Source of the DNA: Streptosporangiales bacterium
GTDB taxonomy: Bacteria > Actinomycetota > Actinomycetes > Streptosporangiales > WHST01
Direction: 5' to 3'
DNA: 41,312 nucleotides
NCBI GenBank assembly: GCA_009379955.1
Contig: WHST01000052.1
Coordinates: forward strand, 1-41,312
Shown: in pieces, positions 33,667 through 41,312 of the stretch
How the letters are laid out: every line of letters starts with the position of its first letter
How positions within the stretch are numbered: position 1 is the first letter of the stretch
Notes under the pieces: model-generated
Seen by the model: the letters and a program-made list of their open reading frames with translations, nothing else
Databases searched by the model: none
Told to the model about the DNA's origin: nothing
Program-made: the position numbers and the translations under genes

Positions 33667-34744
33667 GCGGTCTCTCCGCACCCCTTGTCAGCCGCCTTCT
33701 TCAGGTAGCTGAGGTCGACGAGTCCCTTGGTGTCGACCTTCTTGTCCAGCGTCTCGGACTCGATCATCAGCTCGACCAGACCGTCGAGCCCGCCCTCGTT
33801 CATGATCTTCTCGGGGTCGGTCGGCCAGTTGCCGAGCTTGGTCAGCTCGTCGTACGTGGAGGCGAGCACCTTCTTGTCCGACCCCTTGATGCTCTTGGCG
33901 GCGAAGTCGACGAAGGCGTCCTTGTCCTTGGCGATGATCGCGTTGGCCTGCAGGTTGGCGCAGGCGACGGCCTCGGCGACCTTCGGGTTCTCCTTCCAGT
34001 ACGACGACTTGCCGTAGTAGTAGAGATCGGGAATGGCGGGGACCAGGTCTCCCATGCGCGCCAGCAGCTTCACGTCCTTCGACCTGTCGGCGATGGCCGC
34101 CCAGTCGGCGAAGAAGATGACCGTGGCGTCGACCTGGCCGGTGAGCAGTGCCGCCGACCGCTCCGGGCTGCCGCCGATCGTCACGAACTTGACGTCCTTC
34201 TCGGCGAGGCCGGCCTTGCGCAGCGCGACGTGCGCCAGCGCGGTGTTAAGCCGCCGGGTCCCGAGGTCGCGAGACGCTTGCCCTTGAGGTCGCCGACGTC
34301 CTTGATCTCCTTCTTCGACACGATGACGTAGGAGTTGGCGCTGTCCGGCGCGCCGATCGCGGTCACGTCGGCGCCGTTGGACCGGCCGAGAACTGCCTCG
34401 TCGGCGCCCTGACCGGCAGCGAAGTCCGCCCGTCCCGCGACGATGGCCGAGAGCCCGGTCGCCGTCGTCAGGGTGATCTCGTCGACCTCGGCGCCCCACT
34501 TCTTCAGTTGGCTCGCCATGTACTGGTTGCCGAGCGACTGGGCACTCGCGTCGCCGAAGGTGACGCGCACCTTCTCGCCCTTGAGGTCGTACGTCGGCAG
34601 GTCCTTGCCCTCGGACCCGCTGCCGAGGGTGGCGGACTCGCCGCCACCGCCGCACCCTGCCAGCGCCCCCGACATCAGGACGCACGCCAGGACGCCGACG
34701 AGTCTCGTGCGGGGTCGTGTCGACCAGCTGTTCGAGCGTTCCAT
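33663..34744 (-). pseudogene. ABC transporter substrate-binding lipoprotein, frameshifted
   Basis: The start at 34744 gives a signal peptide with lipobox ALAGC (Cys at about 31) and an NMT1/TauA-like periplasmic binding domain (VRVTFGDASAQSLGNQYMAS, VAGRADFAAGQGADEAVLG). After KRLATSGPGG the frame is lost. The rest continues one frame over (NTALAHVALRKAGLAEKDVK to KAADKGCGETA, stop at 33663). The span of 1082 bases is one short of 361 codons, so a one-base deletion near 34245-34250 (GGC-GGC-TTAAC, where GGC-GGC-CTN-AAC is expected) explains it. If real, uptake through this system would be lost. If a read error, the operon is intact. About 360 residues would be normal for the family. Confidence 0.8.
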
Positions 34745-34784
34745 GTCACACCAGCCTGTCGTTGGAGTGTTCTTCGGAGTCGGG

Positions 34785-35561
34785 TTAGGTGGCCTGCGGG
34801 CGCCAGTACTGGAAGCGGTGCTCGACCCGCCCGGCGAGCTTGGTCAGGATGATGCCGAGCAGCGGGAGCGGCAGGATGCACGCGAGCACGTAGTCGGTGC
34901 GGAAGACCGAGCCGTACGTGGAGATCAGGGCGCCGATCCCGCCGAGCCTGAGGTAGACCTCGGCGACAGCCATGCCGACGATCGCGCGTCCGATCGACAG
35001 CCGCACGCCCGCCATGATCAGCGGGACGGCGCTGGGCAGCACCACGTTGCGCAGCAGGGACAGCTCGCCGCGCAGGTTGAAGGAGTGGGCGACCTCGATG
35101 AGGTCCTCCGGCGTGTCCCGCACGCCGGCGTAGACGTTGACGAGCATCGGGAAGAACGCGATGAGCCAGACCACGATCACGCGGCCCGTCAGTCCGAACC
35201 CGAACCACACGAGCAGCAGCGGCACCAGGGCGATGATCGGCATCGCGTACAGGGCGCCGAGGAACGGCAGCACCGAACGCTCGACCATTCTGGAACGGCC
35301 GACGAGCACTCCGACCACCAGCCCGGAGACGAACGCGGCAGCGAGGCCGAGCACCAGCAGGACGAGGCTCTGGCCGAGCGCCGCCACGAGTGAGCCGTCG
35401 AACAGGATCGACCCGAACGCGAGGACGACGTCGTGCAGCGGCGGCCACAGGATCGGGTTGGCGAACAGTCCCGCCACCTCCCACACCGTCATGACGACGG
35501 CGGCGAAGAGCGCGTGTTTGGCGGGCATGGGGAGGGCGCGGAGGAACCGAGGACCTTTCAC
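34785..35561 (-). CDS. ABC transporter permease (second)
   Basis: This 258-residue permease is of the same family as the one at 32875, with six predicted helices and the cytoplasmic coupling loop (GELSLLRNVVLPSAVPLIMA). LLVWFGFGLTGR and GRAIVGMAVAEVYLRLGGIG are typical SsuC-like segments. The GTG at 35561 overlaps the ATPase stop (GTGA) and is preceded by GAGGAGG. Two different permeases with one ATPase and one binding protein suggest a heterodimeric channel. Confidence 0.9.
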   Translation of the reverse strand: MKGPRFLRALPMPAKHALFAAVVMTVWEVAGLFANPILWPPLHDVVLAFGSILFDGSLVAALGQSLVLLVLGLAAAFVSGLVVGVLVGRSRMVERSVLPFLGALYAMPIIALVPLLLVWFGFGLTGRVIVVWLIAFFPMLVNVYAGVRDTPEDLIEVAHSFNLRGELSLLRNVVLPSAVPLIMAGVRLSIGRAIVGMAVAEVYLRLGGIGALISTYGSVFRTDYVLACILPLPLLGIILTKLAGRVEHRFQYWRPQAT

Positions 35562-36421
35562 GCCTCCTCCCTCCCCTCGGTCAGCTCGTCGCGGATCTGT
35601 GAGCGGAGCAGGTCCCACACCGTGCGGCGGATGGCGGCGTACCGCGGGTGCGCGTGGACGTCGTACTCCCAGCGCGGGCGCGGCAGGTCGACGTCGACGA
35701 TCTCGAACACGCGGCCGGGAGCACCGGTGAGGACGAGCACGCGGTCGGCCATCAGGACCGCCTCGTCGATGTCGTGCGTCACGAGGACGACGGTCTTGGT
35801 CGCCTGGGCGACCAGCCGCGACAGGTCGCCCTGCATGATCTCGCGGGTCTGCGCGTCGATCGCGCCGAACGGCTCGTCCATCAGCAGGATCTCGGCGTCG
35901 GTCGCCAGGGCCCTGGCCAGGCCGACGCGCTGCTGCATGCCGCCGGACAGCTGATGCGGGTGGCTCTTCTCGAAGCTCGCCGCCAGGCCCACGCGCCGCA
36001 GCTGCGCCCGAGCGGCTGCCGTCGCCTCGGCGTCGGGCACCTTGCGGATCGCGAGGGGGAACTTGACGTTGTCGAGGATGGTCTTCCACGGGTAGAGCCC
36101 GAAGTGCTGGAACACCATCGCGCGCTCGGGTCCCGGCTCGACGACGGGACGTCCGTCGATCCTGATCGCGCCGGAGTCGGCCGGGGTGAGGCTGGCGATG
36201 ATCCGCAGCAGGGTCGTCTTGCCGCAGCCGCTCGGCCCGATGATCGAGAGGAACTCCCCCTGCTCGACCTCGAACGAGACGTCCTGCAGCGCGACGAGCT
36301 CGTCCTGGGACTTCCCGTGCTTGAACGTCCTGACGATCCGGTCCGCGGCGATCTTCGGCGCGTGGGCGACGGAGTCCGGTGCCCCCTCGGACTCGGTCGT
36401 CGACTGGACGCGGTTTCTCAT
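35558..36421 (-). CDS. ABC transporter ATP-binding protein (SsuB/TauB-like)
   Basis: This 287-residue cytoplasmic ATPase has Walker A GPSGCGKTT, Q-loop MVFQHFGLYPWKT, signature LSGGMQQRVGLARAL, Walker B ILLMDEPFGAID and H-loop VLVTHDIDEAV. The sequence is closest in style to nitrate/sulfonate/taurine importers. It is the first gene of a seven- to eight-gene minus-strand run. A promoter-like sequence lies about 100 bases upstream. Confidence 0.93.
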   Translation of the reverse strand: MRNRVQSTTESEGAPDSVAHAPKIAADRIVRTFKHGKSQDELVALQDVSFEVEQGEFLSIIGPSGCGKTTLLRIIASLTPADSGAIRIDGRPVVEPGPERAMVFQHFGLYPWKTILDNVKFPLAIRKVPDAEATAAARAQLRRVGLAASFEKSHPHQLSGGMQQRVGLARALATDAEILLMDEPFGAIDAQTREIMQGDLSRLVAQATKTVVLVTHDIDEAVLMADRVLVLTGAPGRVFEIVDVDLPRPRWEYDVHAHPRYAAIRRTVWDLLRSQIRDELTEGREEA

Positions 36422-36489
36422 GACCGGCTCCCGGAGCGAGAGGGGCTCGTGATCGAGGAGCGGTCACGGGCACACGACGAATGTTTCTT

Positions 36490-36553
36490 CCGTGTTACGG
36501 AGGACACCTTTCCGTTGAGCGATAGATTGCTGTATGACAGTCATATCGTCAAG
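36490..36553 (-). promoter_or_regulatory. Candidate promoter and operator of the ABC operon
   Basis: On the minus strand TTGACG (36548-36553) and CAATCT (36525-36530) are 17 bases apart. The spacer holds a perfect palindrome, TATGAC-A-GTCATA (36534-36546), where a repressor would block RNA polymerase. A second palindrome TCCGT-GTT-ACGGA lies just downstream (36490-36502). IclR is the obvious local candidate regulator (inference). Confidence 0.5.
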
Positions 36554-36871
36554 AGCCGATCTCCGGCGAGCGACGCACCTCGTCGGAACGTCAACGGGCC
36601 CTGCCACCACGCCCTGGGTGGCGCGCGAATGATCACGTTCAGTTGGTCAAGCCGTACCCGGCGCTGAGCGCGGGGTTCAGCGGCACCCCGTGAGGGGCAC
36701 CCTCACCGTGCTCTGGCGCGGTGAGGGTGCCCCTCACGGGTTCAGCGGCGGTGACCCCGGTCGAGCCGCACTGAACATGGCGCGTGGGCCATGTTCGGCA
36801 CACCTTCACCGCGGGAGGTCGGTGGTCGCCGGCGTCTAGATTGGGAGTCACATCGCAGTGAGGAGGACCCC
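36554..36871. other. Intergenic region with palindromic repeat
   Basis: No gene is supported between the ABC promoter and the hydrolase start. It contains a GATCACGTTCAGT sequence shared with the 27.43 kb hairpin, the 54-base perfect palindrome, and a GAGGAGG ribosome-binding site just before 36872. Confidence 0.5.
36687..36740. repeat. Perfect palindromic repeat, copy 2 (22-bp arms)
   Basis: Arms at 36687-36708 and 36719-36740 are fully complementary (starting CCCGTGAGGGGCACCCTCAC) around a 10-base loop. The decamer GTTCAGCGGC flanks it on both sides (36675-36684 and 36740-36749). It is closely related to the copy at 27530-27583. Confidence 0.8.
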
Positions 36872-37618
36872 ATGGACAAGACGACGTTCGTGCTCATCCC
36901 CGGCTCCGACGGCCGGGCCTGGTACTGGCACCGGGTCGTCCCCGAGCTGCGGCGCCGCGGCCACGAGACGGTCACGGTCGAGTTCCCGCTCGCGGGCACG
37001 GCGGGACTCACCGAGTACGCCGACGCGGTCGTCGAGGCGGTCGGCACCCGCACCCGCACCCGGCTCGTCGTGGTCGCCCAGTCGCTGGGCGCCATCACCG
37101 GGCCGCTCGTCTGCGACCGGCTGCCGGTCGACCTGCTCGTCCTGCTGAACCCGATGGTCCCCGCGCCGGGCGAGACGGCCGGCGACTGGTGGGAGAACAC
37201 GGGTCAGGGCGAGGCGATGACCGCGCGGGCCGTCAGGGACGGCAGGCCGACCGAGTTCGACCTGCGGACGGACTTCTTCCACGACGTGCCGCCGGAGGTC
37301 ACCGAGGAGGCGTTCGCCGCGGGCACCGAGGTGGCGGAGCTCGATGCGGTCTTCGCCCAGCCCTGGCCGCGGGAGTCGTGGCCCGACGTGCCGACCAGGT
37401 TCCTGCAGGGACGCGACGACCGGTTCTTCCCACCCGAGTTCCAGCGCCGCATCGCGCGTGAGCGGCTCGGCATGGACGCGATAGACGAGATGCCGGGCGG
37501 GCACCTGCTCGCGCTGAGCGAGCCGGCGGAGCTCGCCGCTCGGTTGACCGCGTACGCGTCAGAGGTTCACGACTCCGACCGTCCGCGCTCGGCGAGCTTC
37601 CGTCCCGTCTCCAGGTAG
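36872..37618 (+). CDS. Alpha/beta-hydrolase fold protein
   Basis: This 248-residue protein has the start FVLIPGSDGRAWYWHRVVPE (oxyanion region), the nucleophile elbow AQSLGAITG with the catalytic Ser, an Asp in LQGRDDRFFPPEF and the His in MPGGHLLALS. It resembles small esterase, lactonase or MhpC-like hydrolases. The substrate may relate to the neighbouring catabolic genes. A GAGGAGG five bases before the ATG fixes the start. Its last 52 bases overlap the convergent UbiD gene, and its final 17 residues look like antisense extension. Confidence 0.87.
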   Translation: MDKTTFVLIPGSDGRAWYWHRVVPELRRRGHETVTVEFPLAGTAGLTEYADAVVEAVGTRTRTRLVVVAQSLGAITGPLVCDRLPVDLLVLLNPMVPAPGETAGDWWENTGQGEAMTARAVRDGRPTEFDLRTDFFHDVPPEVTEEAFAAGTEVAELDAVFAQPWPRESWPDVPTRFLQGRDDRFFPPEFQRRIARERLGMDAIDEMPGGHLLALSEPAELAARLTAYASEVHDSDRPRSASFRPVSR

Positions 37619-39153
37619 CGCCCCAGCACGGCGAGCCTCGCCTCCTCCCGGTTCTCGTCGGTCCAGCCGCCGAGCTCGTACCCGTGCACCGGGTCGCGCA
37701 GCGTCAGCTCAGGCAGGCCGAGCTCGCGCCACAGTTCCTGCGCCCGCTGCATGTGCTCGTCGCTCGGCAACGAGGTCGGCGGGTACGGCACGTGCCGCGT
37801 CGCGTCGATCAGGAGCGCGGACGCGTCCGCGCCGACCTCGACCCCGGGCACCGGAGGCAGCGACGGGTCGAGCCTGGGCAGCTTGTTGTCGAGCACGCGG
37901 ACATCGCGGTGCGGCTGCATGCGGAAGCTGAGCGCCCAGAGCACGGACTCCAGGTCGGACGTGTCGATGTCGTCGTCGACGGCGATGACGATCTTGCCCA
38001 GCGACGGCTCGTACCCGGACGCCGCGTACATGGCCTGCCACGCCTGGCCGGGCGTCGGGTCGTGCAGCCGGATGACGAACACCATGTTGACCGACGCGGC
38101 CTCGTACAGCGTGACGTCGCGGACCGACCCGATGTTGCAGCTCTCCCGCAGGAACCGCCGGTAGACGGCCTCGAAGCCCACCTTGCGCATCAGCGTCGAC
38201 TCGCTCGGCGGGAACTCGCTGATGAACGCCTGCACCACGGGAGCGCGCCGGTGGGTGATCGCGGTCACCTCGAGCACGGGCGACTCGGTGCGCGGGCCCA
38301 TGTAGCCGCTCGCCTCGCCGAACGGTCCCTCCGGCTCGAGGTACGTCGGGTCGATGGTGCCCTCGATGACGATCTCGGCGGTCGCGGGCACGACGAGGTC
38401 GACCGTCTCGCAGCGCACCACGTCGAGCGGCTCGCCCATGAGCCCGCCCGTGATCGCGTACTCACTGACGCCGTACGGCACCTTCTGCGCGCTCGCGAGA
38501 CCGAGTGCGGGGAGCGCGCCGAGGACGACCGCCGCCTCCAGCCTCTCCCCGCGTGCCCTCGCCTTGCGCAGGTGGACGGCGATGTGCTGCGACGGCGTGT
38601 CCATCTGGAGGCCGACGCCGGTGGGTCCCTTGATCATGCCCCGGTACACGCCGAGGTTGTAGACGCCGTCGTCCGGGTCCTTGGTCACCCAGTACGGCGA
38701 GGTGAGGAACGGCGCGTTGTCGAAGCCCGGCGTGGAGACGGGGTGCGGGAACGCGTCGACGCCGCCGCTCGCCTCGAGCTCGGCGGCCGAGGTGAGGACG
38801 ACCTCCTTGCACGGCCCGGTGTCGACGACGACCGGCTCCACGGGAGAGGACAGCGCCTGCTGCCACACCCCGCCGACGCCGGCGAGATCGGTGCCGAGCG
38901 CGGCAGCGTAGATCTCCCGCGACGCGGCGAACGCGCCGACGACCGTGGAGCCGTCGAACGTCCGGCCGCGACCGTCGACGACATTGTCGAAGCGGAACGC
39001 GCGTCGCCGCTCCTCGGGCAGGCCGCGGAACTGCAGCCGTACCAACGGGATCAGCTCGGTGTCCTTGTCGACGGCGCGGTCGACCCGCACCAGCAGCCCG
39101 CGGCCCTCGAGCACGTCGAGGTACTCGCGGAAGTCCCGGTACGGGTATGCCAC
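37567..39153 (-). CDS. UbiD-family prenylated-FMN-dependent decarboxylase
   Basis: This 528-residue enzyme has the typical start YRDFREYLDVLEGRGLLVRV, the cofactor-binding region (PYWVTKDPDDGVYNLGVYRG), and the active-site Glu-rich EGPFGEASGYMGPR. IVIAVDDDIDTSDLESVLWA is another family hallmark. UbiD enzymes reversibly decarboxylate aromatic, heteroaromatic or unsaturated acids and need prFMN made by UbiX. No ubiX is in the window. It lies 16 bases after the NCS2 permease gene, forming a two-gene operon, so the permease probably imports its substrate or a product precursor. Confidence 0.92.
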   Translation of the reverse strand: MAYPYRDFREYLDVLEGRGLLVRVDRAVDKDTELIPLVRLQFRGLPEERRRAFRFDNVVDGRGRTFDGSTVVGAFAASREIYAAALGTDLAGVGGVWQQALSSPVEPVVVDTGPCKEVVLTSAAELEASGGVDAFPHPVSTPGFDNAPFLTSPYWVTKDPDDGVYNLGVYRGMIKGPTGVGLQMDTPSQHIAVHLRKARARGERLEAAVVLGALPALGLASAQKVPYGVSEYAITGGLMGEPLDVVRCETVDLVVPATAEIVIEGTIDPTYLEPEGPFGEASGYMGPRTESPVLEVTAITHRRAPVVQAFISEFPPSESTLMRKVGFEAVYRRFLRESCNIGSVRDVTLYEAASVNMVFVIRLHDPTPGQAWQAMYAASGYEPSLGKIVIAVDDDIDTSDLESVLWALSFRMQPHRDVRVLDNKLPRLDPSLPPVPGVEVGADASALLIDATRHVPYPPTSLPSDEHMQRAQELWRELGLPELTLRDPVHGYELGGWTDENREEARLAVLGRYLETGRKLAERGRSES

Positions 39154-39169
39154 GGGCGTCGCCCTTTCG

Positions 39170-40492
39170 TCAGGCCCCGGTCGCGGGGGTCGGTTGGTGG
39201 GTCCGGTGCAGCCGGAAGACGAGGACGGCGACCAGCGACAGGACCGTACCCGTCACCAGCGGCTGCCCGATCAGCAGCCGCACCAGCGACGGCAGGTGCG
39301 CCTGGACGTCCGGCGGGGTGAAGAGCGCACCGATGGAGACGATGAACGGCACGCCCGCCGCGAGCAGGTGCCCCTGGTCCCACCGCACCCGCGCGAGCAC
39401 CTCGATGCCACTGGCGAACAGCAGGCCGAACAGGACGGCCGTCGCGCCGGACAGCACCGGCGGCGGGATCGCGACGAGTGCGGCGTCGAAGAAGCCGAAG
39501 CCGCCGAGCACCAGCAGGATGATCCCCGTCGTGAGCGTCACGTAGCGCGAGCCGACGCGGGTGACGCGCAGCAGCGCGACGTTGTCGGGGTACGCGAGCG
39601 TCGCCATACCGCCGAAGAGCGCCCCGATCGTGCTGCCCAGGACCTCACCAAAGACGCCCTGCGCCACGCGCTGCGGTGGCAGTGGCTCGCCGCTCCACTC
39701 GGCGACGATCTCGTACGTGGCCACCGTCTCGGCGATGGCGGGGAACAGCACGATGAAGAAGATGACGACGGCGACCGCGTCGACGCCGAAGCCGAACGGG
39801 AAGAAGCGGGGTGTGCTGAACAGCTGCGCGTCGAGCACGTGACTCCACGACGTCGACGCGAGGAGCGTGTAGAGCAGCGCCCCGAGCGCGACGCCCCACA
39901 GGACCGCGCCGCGCCGCAGGATCGTGGACGGCGCGCGCATGCAGACGACCACGACCAGTGCCGCGACGACCGCGACGAGGACGTTGGTACCGGGGAAGCC
40001 CGGCGTGCCGGGCCGGCCGATCCAGCCGGGCAGCACGATCGTCGCCAGCTGGGCGGACATGACGATCAGGATCACGCCGGCGACGACCGGCAGCCGCAGG
40101 TAGCGGGACATCCGCCCGACCACGCTGAACCGCCGGAACGGCAGGGCGAGCACGCACCAGATCGCGCAGGCGACGAACAGCGAGCCGAAGGCGGTGCCGA
40201 GCCCGCCGCGCTGCTGACCCGTCACGAGGACCGCCGCGAAGACGCCCGCGAACGGACCCTGCACGATCGGCAGCCGCAGGAGCAGCACCGCCTGGAGGAT
40301 CACCACCAGGCCCGAGGTCATGAACGTGATGCCGTACAGGTACGCGGTGTCGGACGGCGACAGCTCGAACGTGCTGCCGAGCAGGCCGGGGAACAGGAAC
40401 AAGCCGGCGAGGCACAGGATGTTCTGGAACCCGATGCCGACGGCGGTGCCGAGGCCGACACGTTCGTGCACCCCGACGTCGAGTCCGGACAT
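39170..40492 (-). CDS. NCS2 (uracil/xanthine) family permease
   Basis: This 440-residue integral membrane transporter has 12 or more hydrophobic segments. Family-type stretches include GVGFQNIL-like GIGFQNILCLAGLFLFPGLL, the substrate-region FPAIAETVATYEIVAEW and GSTIGALFGGMATLAYPDNV. NCS2 proteins are proton- or sodium-coupled nucleobase or ascorbate transporters. This branch, paired with UbiD, may move an aromatic or heteroaromatic acid (inference). The ATG at 40492 follows a GGAGGAGG. The frame continues to 40546 but is atypical there. Confidence 0.9.
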   Translation of the reverse strand: MSGLDVGVHERVGLGTAVGIGFQNILCLAGLFLFPGLLGSTFELSPSDTAYLYGITFMTSGLVVILQAVLLLRLPIVQGPFAGVFAAVLVTGQQRGGLGTAFGSLFVACAIWCVLALPFRRFSVVGRMSRYLRLPVVAGVILIVMSAQLATIVLPGWIGRPGTPGFPGTNVLVAVVAALVVVVCMRAPSTILRRGAVLWGVALGALLYTLLASTSWSHVLDAQLFSTPRFFPFGFGVDAVAVVIFFIVLFPAIAETVATYEIVAEWSGEPLPPQRVAQGVFGEVLGSTIGALFGGMATLAYPDNVALLRVTRVGSRYVTLTTGIILLVLGGFGFFDAALVAIPPPVLSGATAVLFGLLFASGIEVLARVRWDQGHLLAAGVPFIVSIGALFTPPDVQAHLPSLVRLLIGQPLVTGTVLSLVAVLVFRLHRTHQPTPATGA

Positions 40493-40557
40493 GAGGCCTC
40501 CTCCGGCCTGCGCGTCTGCCGGGGCACGCTCGGCGAGGTGGCGCACAGAACGGCGCT

Positions 40558-40586
40558 ACGCTACTTAAGTCATTGACTTAGATCAA
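40558..40586 (-). promoter_or_regulatory. Promoter with spacer palindrome for the permease-UbiD operon
   Basis: On the minus strand TTGATC (40581-40586) and TAGCGT (40558-40563) are 17 bases apart. The spacer contains a perfect 15-bp palindrome, TAAGTCA-A-TGACTTA (40566-40580). The predicted leader is about 60 bases. This is a classic repressor-site layout. Confidence 0.6.
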
Positions 40587-40622
40587 GCGTCCGATCCGGT
40601 CACGCCATGACCGGCCCTGTCG

Positions 40623-41177
40623 CTACACGGTGATTCGCGGTGGTCCCTGCTCGATGCGGCGCAGGACCGGGTCGAGTTCGCCGACGTGGTCGTCGAAGGG
40701 TCTCTGCTCGTCCCACCAGGTGGCACCGGCGTCGGCCACTCGTGCCACGTGCTCGACAGCCGCGGTTGTCGGGGTCGTGGTTCCTCCGATCACGACGTCG
40801 AAGGGCTGGTCGTGCACGTTTGCCTCGGCGCGGTGGTCCGCGATGTAGTTCACCAGCCGAGTCACGTCGGCTGGTGACGGCACCTGGCCGGTTTCGGTGC
40901 CGGGCAAAAGGGGGATAACCCCGTCCCAGCGGGCAGCGCGACGCATCGGGGGCTTGTTCGGCCAGCGGCCGGCGACCCAGATCGGAATACGCGGTCGCTG
41001 CAGGGGCGTCGGCAGGCACAAGACATCGTCGAGCAAGACATGCTCACCCCGGTAGTCGACTGGTTCACCGGACCACAACAGAGCCAGCGCATCGAGGCCC
41101 TCATCGAGTGCCGCGGCGATCTGCTTGGGATCGGTTGGTTCGCCGAATCGACCGAACTCGTCCTCGATCGGCGCCCC
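40623..41177 (-). pseudogene. 5'-truncated LLM-class oxidoreductase
   Basis: The remaining 184 codons read GAPIEDEFGRFGEPTDPKQI, then EGLDALALLWSGEPVDYRGE, the TPLQRPRIPIWVAGRWPNK signature, and a normal C-terminus with stop at 40623. This is the C-terminal two-thirds of a luciferase-like F420/FMN oxidoreductase. The N-terminal third is missing. Upstream of residue G the reading frame enters the sequence next to a transposase stop, so an insertion sequence has probably interrupted the gene. The 5' part may lie beyond the window. Confidence 0.8.
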
Positions 41178-41205
41178 TAGATGAATGATTCCGTGAAGCT
41201 GCTGG

Positions 41206-41312
41206 TCAGTGGTCGTAGGCGGTGAGTGATCGTTTGCTGGTGACGCCGGTGGTCCAGTTGTGCCAGATCCCGGCGGCCATGGCCAGCAGGCGTTGGGCGA
41301 CTCGGGTGAATA
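41206..41312 (-). mobile_element. Insertion-sequence transposase, C-terminal end (partial)
   Basis: On the minus strand the last 34 codons read RVAQRLLAMAAGIWHNW and SKRSLTAYDH, then stop. This is the characteristic C-terminus of a DDE transposase family common in actinobacteria, probably IS982 or IS5 type (family not certain). The element continues beyond the window. Its right end must lie in about 41178-41205, since LLM coding sequence resumes at 41177. Confidence 0.75.

Noticed and set aside
1-41312. CRISPR arrays, rRNA genes, prophage or conjugative genes
   Set aside because: No regularly spaced repeats, rRNA-like sequence, or phage or conjugation motifs were seen on either strand.

Overview
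The window is very GC-rich chromosomal DNA from an actinobacterium. Evidence for this is a WhiB7-type regulator with an AT-hook, mycoredoxin, UvrD2 with an HRDC domain, the AdnA/AdnB helicase-nuclease pair, UPF0182, F420-type luciferase-like (LLM) oxidoreductases and many GTG starts. The central block has the gene content and order of the region around whiB7 in Mycobacterium (Rv3193c-Rv3202c) and Streptomyces (around wblC). The genus cannot be fixed from sequence alone.

Layout. (1) 0.1-4.1 kb, minus strand: a GntR/FCD regulator followed by tightly overlapping E1-alpha, E1-beta and E2 genes of a branched-chain 2-oxo acid dehydrogenase type complex. (2) 4.4-4.6 kb: initiator tRNA-Met with an encoded CCA end. 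(3) 4.6-26.6 kb, conserved actinobacterial block: UPF0182 membrane protein, Lon-like PDZ protease, MoaE, a zincin of the DUF2342 type, a YgjP/DUF45 metallopeptidase, a zinc-ribbon microprotein, a small membrane protein, an orphan E1/ThiF-like protein, an ABC1/UbiB kinase, whiB7 with a long leader (promoter, leader ORF, intrinsic terminator), uvrD2, mycoredoxin, NudC, a frameshifted lipoprotein, and adnB/adnA. These concern DNA repair, thiol redox, NAD(H) or NAD-RNA turnover, and inducible resistance to ribosome-targeting antibiotics.

(4) 26.7-28.2 kb: an MBL-fold hydrolase, then about 800 bases rich in inverted repeats with one degenerate small gene. (5) 28.2-40.6 kb, accessory catabolic region: an LLM monooxygenase, an IclR regulator, and a long minus-strand run (ABC transporter ATPase, permease, frameshifted substrate-binding lipoprotein, second permease, mu-crystallin/ornithine cyclodeaminase-like enzyme, cupin, amidohydrolase). 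Next come an alpha/beta hydrolase and an operon of an NCS2 nucleobase-type permease with a UbiD-family decarboxylase. Both minus-strand transport operons start from promoter-like sequences with a perfect palindrome in the -35/-10 spacer. Together these suggest uptake and breakdown of nitrogen-containing or heteroaromatic acids, but no substrate can be named. (6) 40.6-41.3 kb: an LLM oxidoreductase gene cut off at its 5' side, next to the 3' end of an insertion-sequence transposase that runs out of the window.

The most interesting signals are the complete attenuator-like whiB7 leader with a 78-codon ORF, the nested inverted-repeat element at 27.9-28.1 kb, a two-copy palindromic intergenic repeat, a cluster of DnaA-box-like sites at 11.4-11.7 kb, the orphan TOMM/E1-like protein, and the putative catabolic operons. 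Several genes carry apparent single-base frameshifts. These may be true decay or assembly errors.
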